A stretch of 64,000 nt of DNA from Oxalobacteraceae sp. CFBP 8761. Lineage in GTDB: Bacteria; Pseudomonadota; Gammaproteobacteria; Burkholderiales; Burkholderiaceae_D. The stretch lies in contig JACYUE010000001.1 of the NCBI GenBank assembly GCA_014841595.1, positions 1,724,996 to 1,788,995 of the forward strand. The letters run 5' to 3'. A program made the position numbers and the translations under genes. Below the pieces are notes generated by a model. That model made no database searches, was not told the DNA's origin, and worked only from the letters and a program-made list of their open reading frames with translations. The first letter of the stretch is position 1; the number at the start of each line of letters is the position of its first letter. This document shows, in pieces, positions 35,672 to 44,613 of the stretch.

Positions 35672-37951
35672 TCACTCGCGCGGCGGGCGTTCCTGCAACA
35701 GGTTCTCCATCAGCGTGTCAATGCTGTCCACTTCGGTCGGCTGCGGTTCCTGCCGCTGCTGCTGTTCCAACTGCTGATCTGCATACTCCGCATACACCCA
35801 GTCGCCGGCGACGTTCACGACGCCGTCGGGCACCAGCGGCGCGCGTTCCGGGGCGTTGGCCAGCGCGACGCGCATGTAGTCGACCCAGATCGGCAGCGCG
35901 AGCGTCGCGCCGAATTCGCGCCCGCCCAGCGAGCGCGGTTCGTCGTAGCCCATCCACGCCACCGCCACCACTGGACCGCTGTAGCCGGCGAACCAGCCGT
36001 CGATCGCATTGCTCGTCGTGCCGGTCTTGCCGGCCAGGTCGCTTCGCCCCAGCTGGCGTGACGCGGCAGCGGCCGTGCCCACGCGCGCCACATCGCGCAG
36101 CATGCTGTCGGTGATGAACGCGTTGCGCGCATCGAGCACACGCACAGGTTCCTTGCGGGCGTGTTCGTAGACGACCTTGCCGTCGCCATCCTGGATGCGG
36201 GCGATCAGCCACGGTTCGACCCGGTAACCACCGTTCGCAAGCACCGTGTAGGCGCCAGCCATCTGCAATGGCGTAACGGCGCCCGTGCCAAGGGCCATGG
36301 TCAGGTTGCGCGGATGGCGCGCGGCGTCGAAGCCAAATTGCGCCAGGTGCGCGCGCGTGTCGTCCACGCCGATCGCCTGCAGCATGCGCACCGTGGGCAC
36401 GTTTCTCGAGCGCGTCAGCGCATGGCGCACCGTGACGGGGCCTTCGAACGTATTGTCGTCATTGCGCGGCGACCAGCCGGCAGCGCCGTTGTCGCCACCA
36501 AGGTCGAGCGGCGCGTCGAGGATCGGCGTGCCAGGGAAGAAGCCCCGTTCCAGGCCGGCCGAATACACGAACGGCTTGATGCTCGATCCCGGCTGGCGCC
36601 AGGCTTGCGTCACGTGATTGAACTTGTTCAGTCCAAAGTCGAAGCCGCCGACCAGCGCGCGGTAGGCGCCCGTCCCGGCATCGACCGCGACGAAGGCGGC
36701 CGCCACTTCGGGCAGTTGCGTGATCGCCCAGTCGCCTTGCGATTTGCTCAGACGGATGATGGCGCCGGGCGAGAGCTTGACGCCAGCTTTCGCTGCCGGT
36801 GCCAGCGCACCTGCAGCAAAACGCAGGCCAGCGCCGGTAATCTCGATCGTCTCGCCGCCCGTCGTGGCAGCCCGTACGCGTTTGGCCGAGGCGCTCACGA
36901 CGACGGCTGGCACGAAGCCGTCCACGGCCGGGCGTTTCTGCAGCGCTGCGGCCACCGCATCGTCCCGCGCGTCGCCCGCGGTCGGCAGCGCGATGCGCGC
37001 TTCCGGGCCGCGGTAGCCATGGCGCCGGTCGTAGGCGACGACGTTGCGGCGCACCGCATCCCAGGCGGCTTCCTGTTCGGCGGCGATGACGGTCGTCGTT
37101 ACCGTGATCCCTCGTTCGTAGGCCGCCGCGCCAAAGCGCGTATGCACGGCCTGGCGCGCGATCTCGGCGACCCAGGCGGCGCGCCCACCGTAGCCGGCGC
37201 CGTCACGCCTGAGGGTCAACGGCTCGGCCAGCGCGCGCCGGTACTGCGGCTCGGTGATCGCCTTTAACTCGAACATGCGGCGCAGGACCGTCTGCTGGCG
37301 TTTTTTTGCCGCCGCCGGGTTCGTGATGGGATTGCTGCTCGATGGATTCTGTGGCAGGCCGGCGAGCATCGCCGTTTCCGCCAGCGTCAGGTCGTTCAGC
37401 GATTTGCCGAAGTAGGTGCGCGCGGCGCTGGAAAAGCCGTACGAGCGCTGGCCCAGATAGATCTGGTTCAGGTAGACCTCGAAGATCTGGTCCTTGGTCA
37501 GCGCCTTCTCGATCTTGTAAGCCAGCGCGATTTCGGTGAGCTTGCGTGGCAGCGTCTTGTCGCGCGACAGAAAGAAGTTGCGCGCCACCTGCATCGTGAT
37601 GGTCGACGCGCCCTGGCTGCCGAAGTCGGTGATGTTCGCTTTGGCCGCGCCCAGTGCCCGGATCCAGTCGATCCCGCCATGCTCGTAGAAGCGCGTGTCT
37701 TCGATCGCCAGCACGGCGGTCTTCATCAGGGCGGGCACCTTCGCGATCTGCACGAAGTCGCGCCGCTCGGCGCCGAATTCCCCGATCAGCACCTTGTCGG
37801 CGCTATAGACGCGCAGCGGAATCTTGGGGCGGTAGTCGGTGACAGCACTGATGTCCGGCACCTCGGGCAGGATCGACGCGCCCACCGGCAGCGGGGCAGC
37901 GAGGATCAGTACAGACAACAGCAAGGGCAGGAACGGGCGGGCAGGCATCAT
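35672..37951 (-). CDS. Bifunctional class A penicillin-binding protein (PBP1A type)
   Basis: A 759-residue enzyme that polymerises and crosslinks peptidoglycan in the periplasm. A short cytoplasmic start and one N-terminal hydrophobic anchor (LLLSVLILAAPLPVGA) are followed by a GT51 glycosyltransferase domain (EDTRFYEHGGIDWIR with the catalytic Glu, QGASTITMQVARN, YLNQIYLGQ). An OB-like insert follows, and then the transpeptidase domain with active-site PGSSIKPF (S-x-x-K), SRN and KTGTT motifs. The C-terminal tail is Gln-rich. A minimal N-terminal anchor suggests that it could be processed like a signal peptide, though PBP1A proteins normally stay anchored. It is probably monocistronic; a 171-base gap separates it from the fnr gene. 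Confidence 0.93.
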   Translation of the reverse strand: MMPARPFLPLLLSVLILAAPLPVGASILPEVPDISAVTDYRPKIPLRVYSADKVLIGEFGAERRDFVQIAKVPALMKTAVLAIEDTRFYEHGGIDWIRALGAAKANITDFGSQGASTITMQVARNFFLSRDKTLPRKLTEIALAYKIEKALTKDQIFEVYLNQIYLGQRSYGFSSAARTYFGKSLNDLTLAETAMLAGLPQNPSSSNPITNPAAAKKRQQTVLRRMFELKAITEPQYRRALAEPLTLRRDGAGYGGRAAWVAEIARQAVHTRFGAAAYERGITVTTTVIAAEQEAAWDAVRRNVVAYDRRHGYRGPEARIALPTAGDARDDAVAAALQKRPAVDGFVPAVVVSASAKRVRAATTGGETIEITGAGLRFAAGALAPAAKAGVKLSPGAIIRLSKSQGDWAITQLPEVAAAFVAVDAGTGAYRALVGGFDFGLNKFNHVTQAWRQPGSSIKPFVYSAGLERGFFPGTPILDAPLDLGGDNGAAGWSPRNDDNTFEGPVTVRHALTRSRNVPTVRMLQAIGVDDTRAHLAQFGFDAARHPRNLTMALGTGAVTPLQMAGAYTVLANGGYRVEPWLIARIQDGDGKVVYEHARKEPVRVLDARNAFITDSMLRDVARVGTAAAASRQLGRSDLAGKTGTTSNAIDGWFAGYSGPVVAVAWMGYDEPRSLGGREFGATLALPIWVDYMRVALANAPERAPLVPDGVVNVAGDWVYAEYADQQLEQQQRQEPQPTEVDSIDTLMENLLQERPPRE

Positions 37952-38122
37952 GGCAAATAGTCAGGTAGGTAGTCAGGGCATCGTCGATAAATCGTCGGTG
38001 AATCGTCACGACGATTCGATGCCGATCTTACGTCCGCCTGGCTGCGCCTGCTGGCTTTGAAACCGGGTATTACAACTTGCGCTACGAGGGTGCACCCGGC
38101 GCTACCTGCTTCGATCTGTGCA

Positions 38123-38884
38123 TCATTCCATCGGGCTGCACACATCCGTGCCCGCCGCCAGCGCCTTGAGCTTGACCGGATCGAGCAGCGTGACCTCGCG
38201 CTTGTCGACGGCGAGCCAGCCCTGTTTCTTGAAGCGCGACAGCAGTCGGCTGATGCTCTCGATCGTCAGGCCCAGGTAATTGCCGATGTCTTCGCGCGAC
38301 ATGCGTAGCTGGAACCGGGTACTCGAATAGCCGCGCGCCGCGTAACGCGCCGACAGATTGACGAGGAAGACGGCGAAGCGCTGCTCGGCGCGCATATTGC
38401 CAAGCAGGAGCATGACGTTCTGCTCGCGCGTGATTTCCTGGCTCATGATGCGGTGGAAGTGGCGCAGCAGCGCCGGCACTTCGCCGAACAGTTCTTCGAG
38501 CCGCACGAACGGGATCTCGCACACTTCGCTGTCCTCGAGCGCAACGGCGTCGCAATGGTGCGTGCCGCTGATCGCGTCCATGCCCAGCAATTCGCCGGCC
38601 ATCTGAAAGCCCGTGATCTGGGCTTCGCCGGCGGCGTTGACCTGAAAGGTCTTGAAGTGGCCGAAGCGCACCGCATACAGGTTGCGAAACGGCTCGCCGA
38701 CCTGATACAGGCGCTCGTCGCGTGCCAGCCGCCGGCGCCGGCCGATGATCTGATCGAGGCGCACGATGTCGGCGTCTTCCAGGCCCATCGGAAGACACAG
38801 CTGGTGCATGCTGCAGCTTGCGCAGGACTTGAGCGCCTGGATGCTCACGAGCGGTTCGGAAGGGGAGGAGGAAGCTGGAATCAT
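38123..38884 (-). CDS. fnr: FNR oxygen-responsive transcription factor
   Basis: A 253-residue CRP/FNR regulator. The four [4Fe-4S] ligands of E. coli FNR are present with the same layout: Cys21, Cys24 and Cys30 (SCASCSMHQLC) and Cys122 in VCEIPF. The C-terminal helix-turn-helix MSREDIGNYLGLTIESISRL carries the E..SR recognition residues that read TTGAT half-sites. Oxygen destroys the cluster and stops DNA binding. Two boxes of this specificity occur in the window, before the PAS chemoreceptor and universal stress protein genes. The gene stands alone with a weak Shine-Dalgarno; no autoregulatory FNR box was seen in the 43 bases to the neighbour. Confidence 0.95.
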   Translation of the reverse strand: MIPASSSPSEPLVSIQALKSCASCSMHQLCLPMGLEDADIVRLDQIIGRRRRLARDERLYQVGEPFRNLYAVRFGHFKTFQVNAAGEAQITGFQMAGELLGMDAISGTHHCDAVALEDSEVCEIPFVRLEELFGEVPALLRHFHRIMSQEITREQNVMLLLGNMRAEQRFAVFLVNLSARYAARGYSSTRFQLRMSREDIGNYLGLTIESISRLLSRFKKQGWLAVDKREVTLLDPVKLKALAAGTDVCSPME

Positions 38885-38927
38885 GGGATAGGCCGGCAGA
38901 GGTTCAGCCCGGATTATAGTCCCGCTG

Positions 38928-39122
38928 TCAGCTTTCCCCGTCAGTATCGCTCTGGCCCTTTGGCTCGGCCAGCTTCACGCCGCGCCGGGCCAGGCCTTCG
39001 CGCAGCAGGAATTCGATTTCCGCGTTCACGCTGCGCAGGTCGCGCGCGGCCAGGCGCTGCAGTTCATCCCACAGCGCCGGGTCGATCCGTAGCGCGAATG
39101 CTTTTTTTCCTGGACTTGCCAT
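38928..39122 (-). CDS. Small Arc-like ribbon-helix-helix protein
   Basis: A 64-residue DNA-binding protein. The N-terminal strand KKAFALRIDPALWDELQRLA and the following helices (DLRSVNAEIEFLLREGLARR) match the Arc/MetJ ribbon-helix-helix fold, and the last 15 residues are acidic and polar. It starts 12 bases after the SPFH gene stop and is therefore in the same transcript. It may repress that operon through the palindrome at 40059-40074; this is inferred from proximity and RHH habits. Confidence 0.82.
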   Translation of the reverse strand: MASPGKKAFALRIDPALWDELQRLAARDLRSVNAEIEFLLREGLARRGVKLAEPKGQSDTDGES

Positions 39123-39134
39123 ACTGGTCGGCCG

Positions 39135-40028
39135 CTAGTTGTACAGCGTGCCCGTGTTGATGATCGGTTGCGTTTCCTTGTCCGAGCACAGTACCACGAG
39201 CAGATTGCTGACCATCGCCGCCTTGCGCTCGTCGTCCAGCTCCACGATGCCGCGCTCCGACAATCCTTTCAGCGCCGCTTCGACCATGCTCACAGCGCCA
39301 TGCACGATCTTGCTGCGGGCGCTGATGATGGCTTCGGCCTGCTGGCGCCGCAGCATGACCTGGGCGATTTCGGCGGCGTAGGCAAGATGGGTCAGCTTGG
39401 CGTCGAGCACCTCGACACCGGCCGCTTCGAAGCGTGCCTGCAACTCGGTCTTGAGGGCATCGGCGACGACATCCATGCCGGCGCGCAGCGTGGTCTCGCC
39501 CTGCGGCAGATCCTCGCCTTCGTCGTACGCGTATTGCGAGGCCAGGTGCCGCAGCGCTGCTTCGGCCTGGATCGATACGTAGCGCTCGAAATCGTCGACT
39601 TCAAACACGGCCTGCGCCGTGTCGCGCACGCGCCAGACAACCGCCGCGCTGATTTCCACCGGATTGCCGCGCTTGTCGTTGACCTTCAGCGTGGGCGCAT
39701 TGAAGTTGCGGGCGCGCAGCGACAGGCGCCGCTTGACGTACAGCGGGAAAGCCCAGCGCAGGCCTTCGCTGCGGTCGGTGCCGATGTATTTGCCGAACAG
39801 GGTGAGGATGGCGCTTTCGTTCGGCTGCAGCATGAACAGGCCCGTCAGGCACAGCAGACCGGCAAGTCCCATCGCGACGGCACCCAGGAGCGGCAAGCCG
39901 GCGGGCGTTTCGACGCCAGTCTTGAACAGGTAGGCTGCACCCAGCAGGAAAACAATGCCGGCGCAGGCGGCCAGGTAGCCATTCGCGGACGAAAATGCCT
40001 TTTCGCGGCGGGTATGCGATGCGTTCAT
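39135..40028 (-). CDS. SPFH/Band 7 domain membrane protein
   Basis: A 297-residue stomatin/prohibitin-family protein. Two hydrophobic segments (about residues 18-37 and 45-68) precede the SPFH domain (NESAILTLFGKYIGTDRSEG, GLRWAFPLYVKRRLSLRARN, then NPVEISAAVVWRVRDTAQAV, and a helical EAALRHLASQYAYDEGED). A C-terminal coiled region (QVMLRRQQAEAIISARSKIV) drives oligomerisation in this family. Such proteins scaffold membrane microdomains; the bacterial function here is unknown. It lies between two small RHH genes on the same strand, and a perfect 16-bp palindrome lies 31 bases upstream of its ATG. Confidence 0.88.
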   Translation of the reverse strand: MNASHTRREKAFSSANGYLAACAGIVFLLGAAYLFKTGVETPAGLPLLGAVAMGLAGLLCLTGLFMLQPNESAILTLFGKYIGTDRSEGLRWAFPLYVKRRLSLRARNFNAPTLKVNDKRGNPVEISAAVVWRVRDTAQAVFEVDDFERYVSIQAEAALRHLASQYAYDEGEDLPQGETTLRAGMDVVADALKTELQARFEAAGVEVLDAKLTHLAYAAEIAQVMLRRQQAEAIISARSKIVHGAVSMVEAALKGLSERGIVELDDERKAAMVSNLLVVLCSDKETQPIINTGTLYN

Positions 40029-40058
40029 GCTTGACCTCTTCTAGGTGGGTGTGACATC

Positions 40059-40074
40059 AAAGTGATATCACTTT
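40059..40074. promoter_or_regulatory. Perfect 16-bp palindrome, candidate operator of the SPFH operon
   Basis: AAAGTGATATCACTTT is a perfect inverted repeat located 31-46 bases upstream of the SPFH start, where a repressor would overlap the promoter or leader. Two ribbon-helix-helix proteins are encoded on either side, and either could bind it. Confidence 0.7.
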
Positions 40075-40134
40075 AGGATTGCCAGAAAGTATTGTCAAGC
40101 GATTTGGTGAACGCCCTGAAACTGCCAATCAGCG

Positions 40135-40401
40135 TTAGTCGGCCAGGCCTTTTTGCAGCAGCTCGGCCACCAGCGCATTGAGTTCGACGCCGCGCTCCTT
40201 GCTCAGCGTTTGCAGCTGCGCCACCAGGTCGCCATTGAGCTTGACGGCGAACGGCACCAGTCCCAGCGCACGGTCGCGTTCGCGCTGTTCGCGGCGATCC
40301 GGCGCCGCATCTTTTGCTGGCGCGCCGACGACGGCGCCCCGGGCAGCCATCTGGCCTTGAATCTTCTTGGCGTCGCCTTTTGCCATGTCAGTCTTTTTCA
40401 T
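40135..40401 (-). CDS. Small ribbon-helix-helix-like protein with charged N terminus
   Basis: An 88-residue protein. The first half is low-complexity and charged (GDAKKIQGQMAARGA, RREQRERDR), while the C-terminal 40 residues VPFAVKLNGDLVAQLQTLSK followed by ERGVELNALVAELLQKGL fit a strand-helix-helix RHH domain. It is encoded upstream of the SPFH gene on the same strand, 106 bases away, with the palindrome in between. The ATG at 40401 is used; a GTG one codon upstream is possible. The DNA-binding function is inferred from fold pattern only. Confidence 0.68.
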   Translation of the reverse strand: MKKTDMAKGDAKKIQGQMAARGAVVGAPAKDAAPDRREQRERDRALGLVPFAVKLNGDLVAQLQTLSKERGVELNALVAELLQKGLAD

Positions 40402-40559
40402 CACGTGCCTTTAGTTTGTTGGAGCCGAATTCTACTCTCGAAACGGACCGCCAACGGGAATTGGCAAGCCGCGCGCATTTGGTGGCATGATGGCGGGGCA
40501 GCACGACAGCAGGCGCGCCGCGGTGCAGCCTGCACCTGCAACCCCATCAGGAGACCACC

Positions 40560-42251
40560 ATGACGCCCAACCAGCGCTTCGTGCAGGCGCGCGACTTCCT
40601 CCAGCAGCACCGGCTCGACTACGAGACCGCCTGCCGCGACTACCAGCCCCCGCAGCTGTCCACCTTCAACTGGGCGCTCGACTTTTTCGACCACCAGGCC
40701 CGGGACAACCACGGCATTGCGCTGTGGGTCGTCGATGAAGACGGCACCGAGCACAAGGTCACGTTCGCCGACATGGCCGCCCGCTCCAGCCAGGTGGCCG
40801 AGTACCTGCGCAACTGCGGCGTGCGGCGTGGCGACCGGGTGCTGCTGATGCTGCCGAACCGGGTCGAACTGTGGGAAGTCATGCTCGCCGGGATCAAGCT
40901 GGGCGCCGTGCTGGTGCCCACGACGATGCTGCTATCCGGCGACGACCTGGCCGACCGGATCGCGCGCGGCGCCGTCAGGCACGTGATCGCGCAGGCATCC
41001 GAGACGCACAAGTTCGATGCGCTGCCGGGCTGTTTCACCCGCATCGCGGTGGGCGGCGCGCACGAAGGCAGCAATGAAGGGTGGCATGACTACGCAGCCA
41101 GCCATGCGGTGGTGAGCGTGTTCGTGCCCGAGGGCGAGACGCTGGCCACCGATCCGCTGCTGCTGTACTTCACGTCCGGTACCACGGCGCGGCCGAAACT
41201 CGTGCTGCACACGCACCAGAGCTATCCCGTCGGCCACCTGTCGACGATGTACTGGATCGGCCTGCAGGCGGGCGACATCCACTGGAATATCAGCTCGCCC
41301 GGCTGGGCCAAGCATGCCTGGAGCTGCTTCTTCGCGCCATGGAATGCGGGCGCCACCGTGTTCGTCTACAACTACGAGCGCTTCGCCGGCGCTGCCGTCC
41401 TGAACGTGATCGAACGCTGCGGCGTGACCTCGCTGTGCGCGCCGCCGACCGTCTGGCGCATGCTGATCAAGGAAGACCTGGCCGCCTGCAAGCCGGCCCT
41501 GCGCGAACTGGTGGGGGCGGGCGAGCCGCTCAATCCCGAAGTCATCGAACAGGTCGAGCGCGCCTGGGGCATCCGCATCCGCGACGGCTTCGGCCAGTCC
41601 GAGACCACCTGCCAGATCGGCAATTCGCCAGGCCAGCCGCTCAAGCCCGGCTCGATGGGTCGCGCGCTGCCGGGCTATCGCATCGCGCTGCTCGACATCG
41701 ATGACGTACCGGCCACCGAAGGCGAGATCGCCGTGGCGCTGGCAGCCAATCCGGTCGGCCTGATGGCGGGCTACGAAGGCGATGCCGACAAGACGCGCGA
41801 CGTCATGCGCGCCGGTCACTACCACACGGGCGACACGGCGGCGATCGACAGCGATGGCTACTATTTCTATGTGGGCCGCAACGACGACGTGTTCAAGTCG
41901 GCCGATTACCGCATCAGCCCCTTCGAACTCGAGAGCGTGCTGATCGAACACGAAAGCGTGCTCGAAGCGGCGATCGTGCCCAGTCCCGACCCGCTGCGGC
42001 TGTCGGTGCCGAAGGCCTTCGTCACGCTGCGCGCCGGCGTCGCGCCGAGCCGCGAGATGGCCGCCGCGCTGTTCGCGTTCAGCCGCGCGCGGCTGGCGCC
42101 GTACCAGCGGATCCGGCGCATCACATTCCGCGAGCTGCCCAAGACCATCTCGGGCAAGATCCGGCGCGTCGAGTTGCGGCGCGAAGAAGCAGGGCGGACC
42201 GGCGGGGCAGGCGACGCGCCCGAATACCGCGAGGAAGATTTCCCCGTGTAG
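40560..42251 (+). CDS. AMP-forming acyl-CoA ligase
   Basis: A 563-residue ANL-superfamily ligase that activates a carboxylic acid to its CoA thioester through an acyl-adenylate. The P-loop YFTSGTTARPKLVLHTH, the DGFGQSETT motif, YHTGDTAAIDSDGYYFYVGR and the C-terminal catalytic lysine segment KTISGKIRR are all intact. Overall it resembles the medium-chain/acetyl-CoA synthetase-like group rather than benzoate-CoA ligases, so a short- or medium-chain fatty acid is the likely substrate, by inference. CAGGAGACCACC precedes the ATG. It is 12 kb from the aryl-CoA operon, which lacks a ligase, but nothing links the two directly. Confidence 0.87.
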   Translation: MTPNQRFVQARDFLQQHRLDYETACRDYQPPQLSTFNWALDFFDHQARDNHGIALWVVDEDGTEHKVTFADMAARSSQVAEYLRNCGVRRGDRVLLMLPNRVELWEVMLAGIKLGAVLVPTTMLLSGDDLADRIARGAVRHVIAQASETHKFDALPGCFTRIAVGGAHEGSNEGWHDYAASHAVVSVFVPEGETLATDPLLLYFTSGTTARPKLVLHTHQSYPVGHLSTMYWIGLQAGDIHWNISSPGWAKHAWSCFFAPWNAGATVFVYNYERFAGAAVLNVIERCGVTSLCAPPTVWRMLIKEDLAACKPALRELVGAGEPLNPEVIEQVERAWGIRIRDGFGQSETTCQIGNSPGQPLKPGSMGRALPGYRIALLDIDDVPATEGEIAVALAANPVGLMAGYEGDADKTRDVMRAGHYHTGDTAAIDSDGYYFYVGRNDDVFKSADYRISPFELESVLIEHESVLEAAIVPSPDPLRLSVPKAFVTLRAGVAPSREMAAALFAFSRARLAPYQRIRRITFRELPKTISGKIRRVELRREEAGRTGGAGDAPEYREEDFPV

Positions 42252-42326
42252 CGGCAAGTGCGTGGCGTTTCGGGCGAATGCGGCCATAATGGATGCTCTC
42301 TTTTTTCTCGCCCAAGCGCCACCTCG

Positions 42327-42863
42327 ATGACCACCAAGCGAACCCTGTCCACGCCGACCGACATTGATACCAATACCGCCGCAACCGACAGCGGCCCGTC
42401 GTACGAAGTGCGCCAGTCGCCGATCCACGGTAACGGCGTTTTCGCCAAGAAGCCCATTGCCGCGGGCGAGCGCATCATCGAGTACCGCGGTGAGCGCATC
42501 AGCTGGGACCTCGCGACCGAGCGCGCCGACAAGGCCGGCGGCCCGGTCAACCATACCTTCTATTTCAGCCTGGCCGACGGCCGCGTGATCGACGGCGGCC
42601 GGCGCGGCAACGAGGCGCGCTGGATCAACCACGCCTGCTCGCCCAACTGCGAAGCGTTCGAAGATGAAGGCAAGGTCTATATCCACGCGATGCACGACAT
42701 CGACGCCGGTGAAGAGCTGAACTACAATTACGCCCTGATCTACGAAGAGCGCCATACGCCCAAGCTCAAGAAACTGTTCGCCTGCCGCTGCGGTACGCCC
42801 GGCTGCACCGGCACGATGCTTGCGCCGAAGCGCCGCACCCGCACGCCAGCCGCCGGTAAATGA
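42327..42863 (+). CDS. SET-domain lysine methyltransferase-like protein
   Basis: A 178-residue protein made almost entirely of a SET domain, the fold of eukaryotic histone lysine methyltransferases. The core reads SPIHGNGVFAKKPIAAGERI (SAM-binding GxG), RWINHACSPNCEAF (the NHxCxPN pseudoknot motif) and DIDAGEELNYNYAL (ELxYDY-like catalytic Tyr). A post-SET-like Cys cluster FACRCGTPGCTG follows. The first 25 residues are polar and Thr-rich, and the last 15 are basic, which would suit DNA or nucleoid contact. Bacterial members are thought to methylate lysines of ribosomal or nucleoid proteins, but the target here is unknown. The ATG at 42327 lacks a strong Shine-Dalgarno. Confidence 0.88.
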   Translation: MTTKRTLSTPTDIDTNTAATDSGPSYEVRQSPIHGNGVFAKKPIAAGERIIEYRGERISWDLATERADKAGGPVNHTFYFSLADGRVIDGGRRGNEARWINHACSPNCEAFEDEGKVYIHAMHDIDAGEELNYNYALIYEERHTPKLKKLFACRCGTPGCTGTMLAPKRRTRTPAAGK

Positions 42864-42921
42864 ACCAAGCCCCGGCTGGCCTGGTCAGGCCGGCCCGCCC
42901 CATCATCGACCTGGAGCAACG

Positions 42922-44109
42922 ATGAAACCAGTAGTTCGCAGCCTGCTTGAAACCGATCTGTACAAATTCACGATGTGGCAGGCCTTGCTGCACAGCCACC
43001 CCGGCGCGACGGGCGAATACGAATTCCGCTGCCGTAACGAGCCAGCCTATCCGCTGGCGGAGCTCAAGGAAGACATCGAACGCGAGCTCGATCACCTGTG
43101 CTCGATGATGTTTACCGAGCACGAAGTCGCCTACCTGCGCGCACTGCGCTTCATCAAGGGCGACTTCGCCGACTTCCTCACGCTGTTCCGCTTTCAGCGC
43201 AAGTTCATCGAGGTCACGACCGACGGCCCGCACCTGCGCATCCGCGCCAGCGGCCCGCTGGTGCACGTGATGGGCTATGAAATCTTCGTGCTCTACATCG
43301 TCAACGAGCTGTATTTCCGCCGCTTCGACCAGGCCGAGGCCATGGAGGTAGCGCGTGCACGCCTGCGCCAGAAGATCGACGAACTACGCGCCTTTGGCGA
43401 AGAAGCCCCGCGCGCCAACCCGTTCGAGTTCTTCGACTTCGGCGTGCGCCGCCGCTTCTCGGGTGAGTGGCACGACGAAGTGGTGCAGACGCTGGCGCGC
43501 GAGCTGCCGGTGTACTTCAAGGGCACGTCGAACGTCTATCTGGCCTACAAGTTCAACCTGGTCCCGATCGGCACGATGGCGCATGAATACCTGCAGGCGC
43601 ACCAGGCCTTCGGCACGCGCCTGGTCGACTTCCAGAGCGCAGCGCTCGAGAACTGGGTGCAGGAATACCGGGGCGACCTGGGGACAGCGCTGACCGATGT
43701 CGTCGGCATGGACGCGTTTCTGGCCGACTTCGACCTGTACTTCGCCAAACTGTTCGATGGCCTGCGTCACGACTCGGGCGATCCGGTCGTGTGGGGCGAA
43801 AAAGCGCTGGCCCACTACGCGCGCCTGCGCATCAATGCGCGCACCAAGCGCCTCGTGTTCTCGGACGCGCTGACCATCCCCAAGGCCCTCGACCTGTACC
43901 GCCATTTCGCCGACCGCGTAATGACGGGCTTTGGCATCGGCACCAAGCTGACCAACGACACGCCTTTCCCGGCGATCAATATCGTCATGAAGCTCGTGCG
44001 CTGCAACGGCCAGCCGGTGGCCAAGCTGTCGGACGAGCCGGGCAAGTCGCAGTGCACCGACGTGACCTACATCGCCTATCTGCGTCAGGTGTTCAACCAC
44101 CCGGTCTAG
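42922..44109 (+). CDS. pncB: Nicotinate phosphoribosyltransferase
   Basis: A 395-residue enzyme that joins nicotinate to PRPP with ATP hydrolysis to make nicotinate mononucleotide for NAD salvage. The N terminus LLETDLYKFTMWQA, the GTSNVYLAYKFNL and GTMAHEYLQAHQA segments (with the autophosphorylated His of the HE motif), RHDSGDP and GFGIGTKLTND are diagnostic. The length equals that of E. coli PncB. GGAG lies five bases before the ATG at 42922; the upstream part of the frame overlaps the SET gene and has no PncB character. It is the next gene after the SET protein on the same strand, 58 bases away. Confidence 0.95.
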   Translation: MKPVVRSLLETDLYKFTMWQALLHSHPGATGEYEFRCRNEPAYPLAELKEDIERELDHLCSMMFTEHEVAYLRALRFIKGDFADFLTLFRFQRKFIEVTTDGPHLRIRASGPLVHVMGYEIFVLYIVNELYFRRFDQAEAMEVARARLRQKIDELRAFGEEAPRANPFEFFDFGVRRRFSGEWHDEVVQTLARELPVYFKGTSNVYLAYKFNLVPIGTMAHEYLQAHQAFGTRLVDFQSAALENWVQEYRGDLGTALTDVVGMDAFLADFDLYFAKLFDGLRHDSGDPVVWGEKALAHYARLRINARTKRLVFSDALTIPKALDLYRHFADRVMTGFGIGTKLTNDTPFPAINIVMKLVRCNGQPVAKLSDEPGKSQCTDVTYIAYLRQVFNHPV

Positions 44110-44190
44110 CCGTGCGCAAGATTGTGTGAGTTTATGGCAGCGCCAGGCGCGCTATGCTGTTGGTTTCCCGCCATCGCCCAGGAGACCGCC

Positions 44191-44613
44191 ATGCAGCAGC
44201 TCGCCCCATTCGCCATCGCCGTGTTGTTCGCTACCCCAACCGTCGCCGTCCATGCCCAGCAGGCCGACCAGACCACGGCAGGCGCCGAAGCGGCGGGGCG
44301 CTGGCTGGCACTGGCCGATGCGGGCAACGGCGAGGCGACGTGGCATGCCGCAGGCGCGGTCTTCCAGGCCGCAGTGAGCCAGAAGGACTGGACGGCAGCG
44401 CTTGACCAGGCGCGCACGCCATACGGCGCGCTGACCAGGCGCACCCTGGCCGACGCGCGAGCCACGCGCACGCTGCCGGGTGCGCCCGAGGGCGACTACG
44501 TCGTGCTGCAATACCAGTCCAGCTTTGCCAATCGGCCGACCGTAACCGAAACAGTGATCGTGATGCGCGAGACAGATGGCAACTGGAAGACGATCACGTA
44601 CGTGATCCGCTAG
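44191..44613 (+). CDS. Exported DUF4019 domain protein
   Basis: A 140-residue protein with a signal peptide ending VHAQQ (about residue 23). The mature part is a DUF4019 domain: GRWLALADAGNGEATWHAAG, then FQAAVSQKDWTAALDQAR, the variable GALTRRTLADAR loop, and a C-terminal sheet ending GNWKTITYVIR. The fold resembles a NTF2-like cup, and no function is known. AGGAGACC precedes the ATG at 44191. Its end overlaps the convergent topoisomerase gene by 20 bases. Confidence 0.83.
   Translation: MQQLAPFAIAVLFATPTVAVHAQQADQTTAGAEAAGRWLALADAGNGEATWHAAGAVFQAAVSQKDWTAALDQARTPYGALTRRTLADARATRTLPGAPEGDYVVLQYQSSFANRPTVTETVIVMRETDGNWKTITYVIR

Noticed and set aside
40560-42251. The acyl-CoA ligase as the missing anthranilate-CoA ligase
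   Set aside because: It is 12 kb from the aryl-CoA operon, and its sequence looks like the short/medium-chain acyl group rather than benzoate-CoA ligases.
42258-42326. Upstream extension of the SET protein to 42258
   Set aside because: The extra residues are not SET-like, and the ATG at 42327 gives the usual short polar N terminus.
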